Positions 7,680 through 9,650 of a DNA stretch of 9,650 nucleotides are shown piece by piece (position 1 is the stretch's first letter; each line of letters opens with the position of its first letter). The notes beneath the pieces were generated by a model. It was given only the letters and a program-made list of their open reading frames with translations, did no database searches and was not told the DNA's origin. The DNA is from Candidatus Latescibacterota bacterium (GTDB lineage: Bacteria > Eisenbacteria > RBG-16-71-46 > SZUA-252). A program made the translations under genes and the position numbers. The stretch lies in NCBI GenBank assembly GCA_016207265.1, contig JACQPZ010000067.1, forward strand, positions 1 through 9,650. The letters run 5' to 3'.

Positions 7680-7757
7680 CCGCTAAGGCTCATGCCGCCG
7701 CCCCGAGGCGGGCGGCGCATCGGGACGACCCCCGCTCGACTGTCGCCAATTTTTTCG

Positions 7758-7784
7758 TTGCAAGGGGTCGCGCGCGGGGATAAT
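7758..7784 (+). promoter_or_regulatory. Weak plus-strand promoter candidate upstream of dnaA
   Basis: GATAAT (7779-7784, 5 of 6 matches to TATAAT) is preceded by TTGCAA (7758-7763, 4 of 6 matches to TTGACA) with a short 15-base spacer. If used, it would produce a long dnaA leader of about 260 bases containing both inverted repeats and the DnaA boxes. The spacer is suboptimal, so confidence is low. Confidence 0.25.
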
Positions 7785-7911
7785 CTGCGCGCTCGCGACG
7801 GCCAAGGGCGTGAGCGACGCACCTCGCGCCCAGGGCCCTCGCAGTTTCCGGTCTCCCTGCGCGGCGAGTCGCGCGCCTTCACCCGGACATCCAGGCTGTG
7901 AGGATTACGCG

Positions 7912-7927
7912 AACCAGAATTCTGGTT
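7912..7927. repeat. 16-bp perfect palindrome upstream of dnaA
   Basis: AACCAGAATTCTGGTT reads the same on both strands over all 16 bases. It lies two bases before the hairpin at 7930-7966 and is flanked by TTACGC (7905-7910) and GCGTAA (7933-7938), which could extend it into a larger stem. A perfect palindrome of this size in a promoter region suits a dimeric regulator's operator or an RNA stem; neither can be proven here. Confidence 0.8.
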
Positions 7928-7929
7928 GT

Positions 7930-7966
7930 GGGGCGTAACGGTTCTTCATCGTGCCCGTTACGCCCC
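7930..7966 (+). promoter_or_regulatory. 12-bp-stem hairpin with T-rich tail (attenuator or terminator-like)
   Basis: GGGGCGTAACGG (7930-7941) and CCGTTACGCCCC (7955-7966) are perfect 12-base inverted arms around a 13-base loop. On the plus strand the stem is followed after four bases by a T-rich tract, TTCTTTT at 7969-7975 with one C, giving the shape of an intrinsic terminator about 75 bases before the preferred dnaA start. It could attenuate transcription entering dnaA, or be a protein-binding site in DNA. Confidence 0.6.
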
Positions 7967-7974
7967 GATTCTTT

Positions 7975-7995
7975 TGTGGATAACTGTGTGGATAA
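7975..7995 (-). promoter_or_regulatory. Pair of perfect DnaA boxes upstream of dnaA
   Basis: TGTGGATAA occurs at 7975-7983 and 7987-7995, each the exact reverse complement of the consensus DnaA box TTATCCACA, in the same orientation and 12 bases apart. Such boxes at dnaA promoters mediate autorepression by DnaA and can form one part of a bipartite origin. The second ends 3 bases before the furthest-upstream GTG of the dnaA frame. Confidence 0.88.
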
Positions 7996-8049
7996 GCCGT
8001 GGACGCGGCGTGCGTGGCTGGGGATGCCAGCGTGATAACGGAGGCGACG

Positions 8050-9363
8050 GTGGCCGGCGACGTGTGGCGGGGCGCACTCGAGAAGATTCAATCGCACATC
8101 ACGAGCCAGACCTACGAGACGTGGTTTCGATCGCTCGCGCCGCTCGAGTACGACGGGGCGAGCTTCGTGCTCGAGGTGCCGAGCCAGTTCTACGTGGATT
8201 GGCTGGACCAGCATTACCGGCAGCTCATCGAATCATCGCTCGCGGCGGCGGCGGGGCAGCCGGTTTCCCTGGCGTTCCACGTCCGCGCGGAGGAGACGCC
8301 GGTCTTCGAAGAGCGCCCGCGCGGACCGCTTCCGACCCGGAACGAATGCTACTTAAGCCCGCATAACACGTTCGAGACCTTCATCGTCGGAAACGGAAAC
8401 CAGTTCGCGCACGCGGTGGCGCAGGCGGTCGCGCAGAGCCCGGGAGAGCGATACAACCCGCTCTTCATCTACGGCGGCGTCGGTTTGGGGAAGACGCACC
8501 TCATGCACGCCATCGGCCACCAGGTCCGGGCGGGCCGCCCCGCGGCGCGGATCTTCTTCGTGAGCGCCGAGAAGTTCATGAACGAGATGATCTATTCCAT
8601 CCAGCACGCGACGACGCTCGAGTTCAAGAGCCGCTACCGCACCGCCGACGCCCTCTTGATCGACGACATCCAATTCCTCGCCGGCAAGGAGAGCACGCAG
8701 GAGGAATTCTTCCACACGTTCAACACGCTCCACGACGCCCACAAGCAGATCGTTCTCACAAGCGACGGCCCGCCTAACTCGATGACGGCGATCGAGGAGC
8801 GGCTCGTCTCGCGGTTCACGTGGGGGGTCGTCGCGGATCTCCAGGCGCCCGACCTCGAAACGCGCGTCGCCATCGTGAAGAAGAAGGCGGAGCTTCAGGG
8901 GCGAATCCTGCCGAACGAGATCGCGCTTCTCCTCGCGAGCAACATCAAGACCAACATCCGCGATCTCGAGGGGTCGCTCTCGCGGCTTCTCGCGTTCTCG
9001 GATCTTCTGAACCACGAGCTGTCGGTCGAATTCGCGCAGGAGGTCCTCCGCGAGCAGATCAAGCCCGATCTCGCCCGCGTGGACGTCTCCGACATCCAGC
9101 GGATCGTCGCGAGGCATTTCAACGTCACCGAGGAATCGATCCGCGGCAAGCGCCGCACCGACACGATCGCGTTTCCGCGTCAGGTGGGCATGTACATCGC
9201 CCGCGCGGTCACGGATCTCTCGCTCGCCGAGATCGGAGCGAAATTCGGCGGACGCGACCACACAACCGTGCTCCACGCGTACAACAAGATCGAGGGGTTG
9301 ATCGCGACCGACCGCGAGATGCGCGCCGTCATCGAAGACCTCATGGCGAGCGTCAGCACCTGA
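8050..9363 (+). CDS. dnaA: Chromosomal replication initiator protein DnaA
   Basis: DnaA is the AAA+ ATPase that binds DnaA boxes, oligomerises on the origin and opens it. From the GTG at 8050 it has 437 residues. Domain I (VWRGALEKIQSHITSQTYET onward) is followed by a very short linker of about 20 residues as domain II. Domain III starts near NTFETFIVGNGNQF, with Walker A GGVGLGKTH at 142-150 and Walker B LLIDDIQ at 202-208. Domain IV holds the DnaA signature around GGRDHTTV at 400-407. Sensor-region LTSDGPP has Gly where LTSDRPP is usual. I chose 8050 because GGAGG at 8040-8044 sits 5 bases upstream and the residue context fits the family N-terminus; in-frame GTGs at 7999 and 8032 would add 17 or 6 residues but lack a clear Shine-Dalgarno. 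Upstream DnaA boxes suggest autoregulation. Confidence 0.96.
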   Translation: MAGDVWRGALEKIQSHITSQTYETWFRSLAPLEYDGASFVLEVPSQFYVDWLDQHYRQLIESSLAAAAGQPVSLAFHVRAEETPVFEERPRGPLPTRNECYLSPHNTFETFIVGNGNQFAHAVAQAVAQSPGERYNPLFIYGGVGLGKTHLMHAIGHQVRAGRPAARIFFVSAEKFMNEMIYSIQHATTLEFKSRYRTADALLIDDIQFLAGKESTQEEFFHTFNTLHDAHKQIVLTSDGPPNSMTAIEERLVSRFTWGVVADLQAPDLETRVAIVKKKAELQGRILPNEIALLLASNIKTNIRDLEGSLSRLLAFSDLLNHELSVEFAQEVLREQIKPDLARVDVSDIQRIVARHFNVTEESIRGKRRTDTIAFPRQVGMYIARAVTDLSLAEIGAKFGGRDHTTVLHAYNKIEGLIATDREMRAVIEDLMASVST

Positions 9364-9497
9364 GACCCGAGCCGGCCCGCGACGGTCCGGCACGCGCCGC
9401 GCTCCGATCCGTAATTCGACGTTCGCGACCCGTGGATGCGCGGTGCACAACCTTGTCACGTCCCAGCCGCACCGAAAACTCGGGCACAACTCCCGAC

Positions 9498-9506
9498 TTC
9501 TCCACA
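9498..9506 (+). promoter_or_regulatory. DnaA box, one mismatch
   Basis: TTCTCCACA differs from the consensus TTATCCACA only at the third base. A second TCCACA starts exactly 10 bases after its TCCACA core (9501 and 9511), about one helical turn away. It lies in the candidate oriC. Confidence 0.6.
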
Positions 9507-9593
9507 GCGGTCCACAACCACCGACTGTGACCAATTGTTTCACAACTACATGTATATCAATAGGTTGCGTGATAAGTTCCTCCCCACAATAAC

Positions 9594-9602
9594 GTATCCA
9601 CC
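9594..9602 (+). promoter_or_regulatory. Degenerate DnaA box next to a GC cluster
   Basis: GTATCCACC keeps the TATCCAC core of the DnaA box and mismatches only at the two outer positions. It runs directly into a GC-rich cluster (9601-9607) and then a triplet run resembling DnaA-trio elements (9607-9627). The call depends on that context. Confidence 0.35.
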
Positions 9603-9650
9603 GCCCCTAGCACTACTGCTGCTATTCAAGGATCCCATCATCTGTAGGCC

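Larger units (their letters stand above)
7599..8049. other. Divergent rpmH/dnaA intergenic region
   Basis: About 450 bases without a convincing gene. From left to right it holds the rpmH leader and minus-strand promoter candidate (7650-7679), a short AT-rich tract around 7748-7756, a GATAAT element on the plus strand (7779-7784), a GC-rich stretch with no recognised structure, a 16-bp palindrome (7912-7927), a 12-bp-stem hairpin (7930-7966), two perfect DnaA boxes (7975-7995) and the alternative GTG starts of dnaA. Open frames here are Arg/Pro-rich shadows without family resemblance. Confidence 0.75.
9364..9650. other. Candidate oriC region downstream of dnaA
   Basis: This non-coding stretch follows dnaA and runs to the window edge; dnaN would be expected beyond. 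It contains a one-mismatch DnaA box at 9498-9506, a two-mismatch box at 9594-9602, a series of same-strand CACAAC motifs (9446, 9485, 9513, 9541) plus CACAAT at 9585, and an AT-rich segment around 9529-9593 that stands out from the GC-rich surroundings. With the boxes upstream of dnaA, this fits a bipartite origin with dnaA in the middle, as described in Bacillus and Helicobacter. No promoter or terminator was confidently recognised. Confidence 0.6.

Noticed and set aside
8353..9543. 396-residue open frame antisense to dnaA
   Set aside because: It is the reverse-strand shadow of dnaA, rich in Arg, Asp and Glu from complementing dnaA codons, with no recognisable domain.

Overview
This window is the replication-origin neighbourhood of a high-GC bacterial chromosome. 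A leftward operon (minus strand) reads rpmH - rnpA - yidD - yidC - jag/khpB - mnmE - mnmG - rsmG, and dnaA runs divergently on the plus strand. The gene order is a widely conserved bacterial arrangement. YidC has a large N-terminal periplasmic P1-type domain behind its first membrane helix, which points to a Gram-negative (diderm) cell. High GC, several GTG starts and the protein sequences would fit a lineage such as Gemmatimonadota, Eisenbacteria or other FCB-type or deltaproteobacteria-like groups, but I cannot fix the phylum from this sequence.

Layout: 1-247 has no convincing gene but holds a near-consensus parS site (149-164) next to an AT-rich patch, as expected between rsmG and a parAB pair that would lie just outside the left edge. 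From 248 to 7598 the eight minus-strand genes are packed tightly: ATGA stop/start overlaps at rnpA-yidD and mnmE-mnmG, a 62-base overlap at mnmG-rsmG, and gaps of only 18-34 bases elsewhere. A sigma70-like promoter at 7650-7679 probably drives the operon. From 7599 to 8049 there is a divergent intergenic region with a 16-bp perfect palindrome, an adjacent 12-bp-stem hairpin followed by a T-rich tract, and two perfect DnaA boxes just before dnaA. dnaA occupies 8050-9363. The rest of the window (9364-9650) is a non-coding, partly AT-rich stretch with DnaA-box-like and repeated CACAAC motifs, a good candidate for the unwinding part of oriC before an unseen dnaN.

Functionally the genes cover replication initiation (dnaA), origin segregation (parS), ribosome and RNase P production (rpmH, rnpA), membrane protein insertion (yidD, yidC), an RNA-binding regulator (jag/khpB), and RNA modification (mnmE and mnmG together on tRNA wobble uridine, rsmG on 16S rRNA). 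No mobile element, CRISPR array or tRNA was seen, and no gene here is of unknown family. The most unusual material is non-coding: a possible attenuator ahead of dnaA, a 27-bp tandem duplication that gives yidD two ribosome-binding-site/start pairs, and a DnaA-trio-like triplet run near the right edge.
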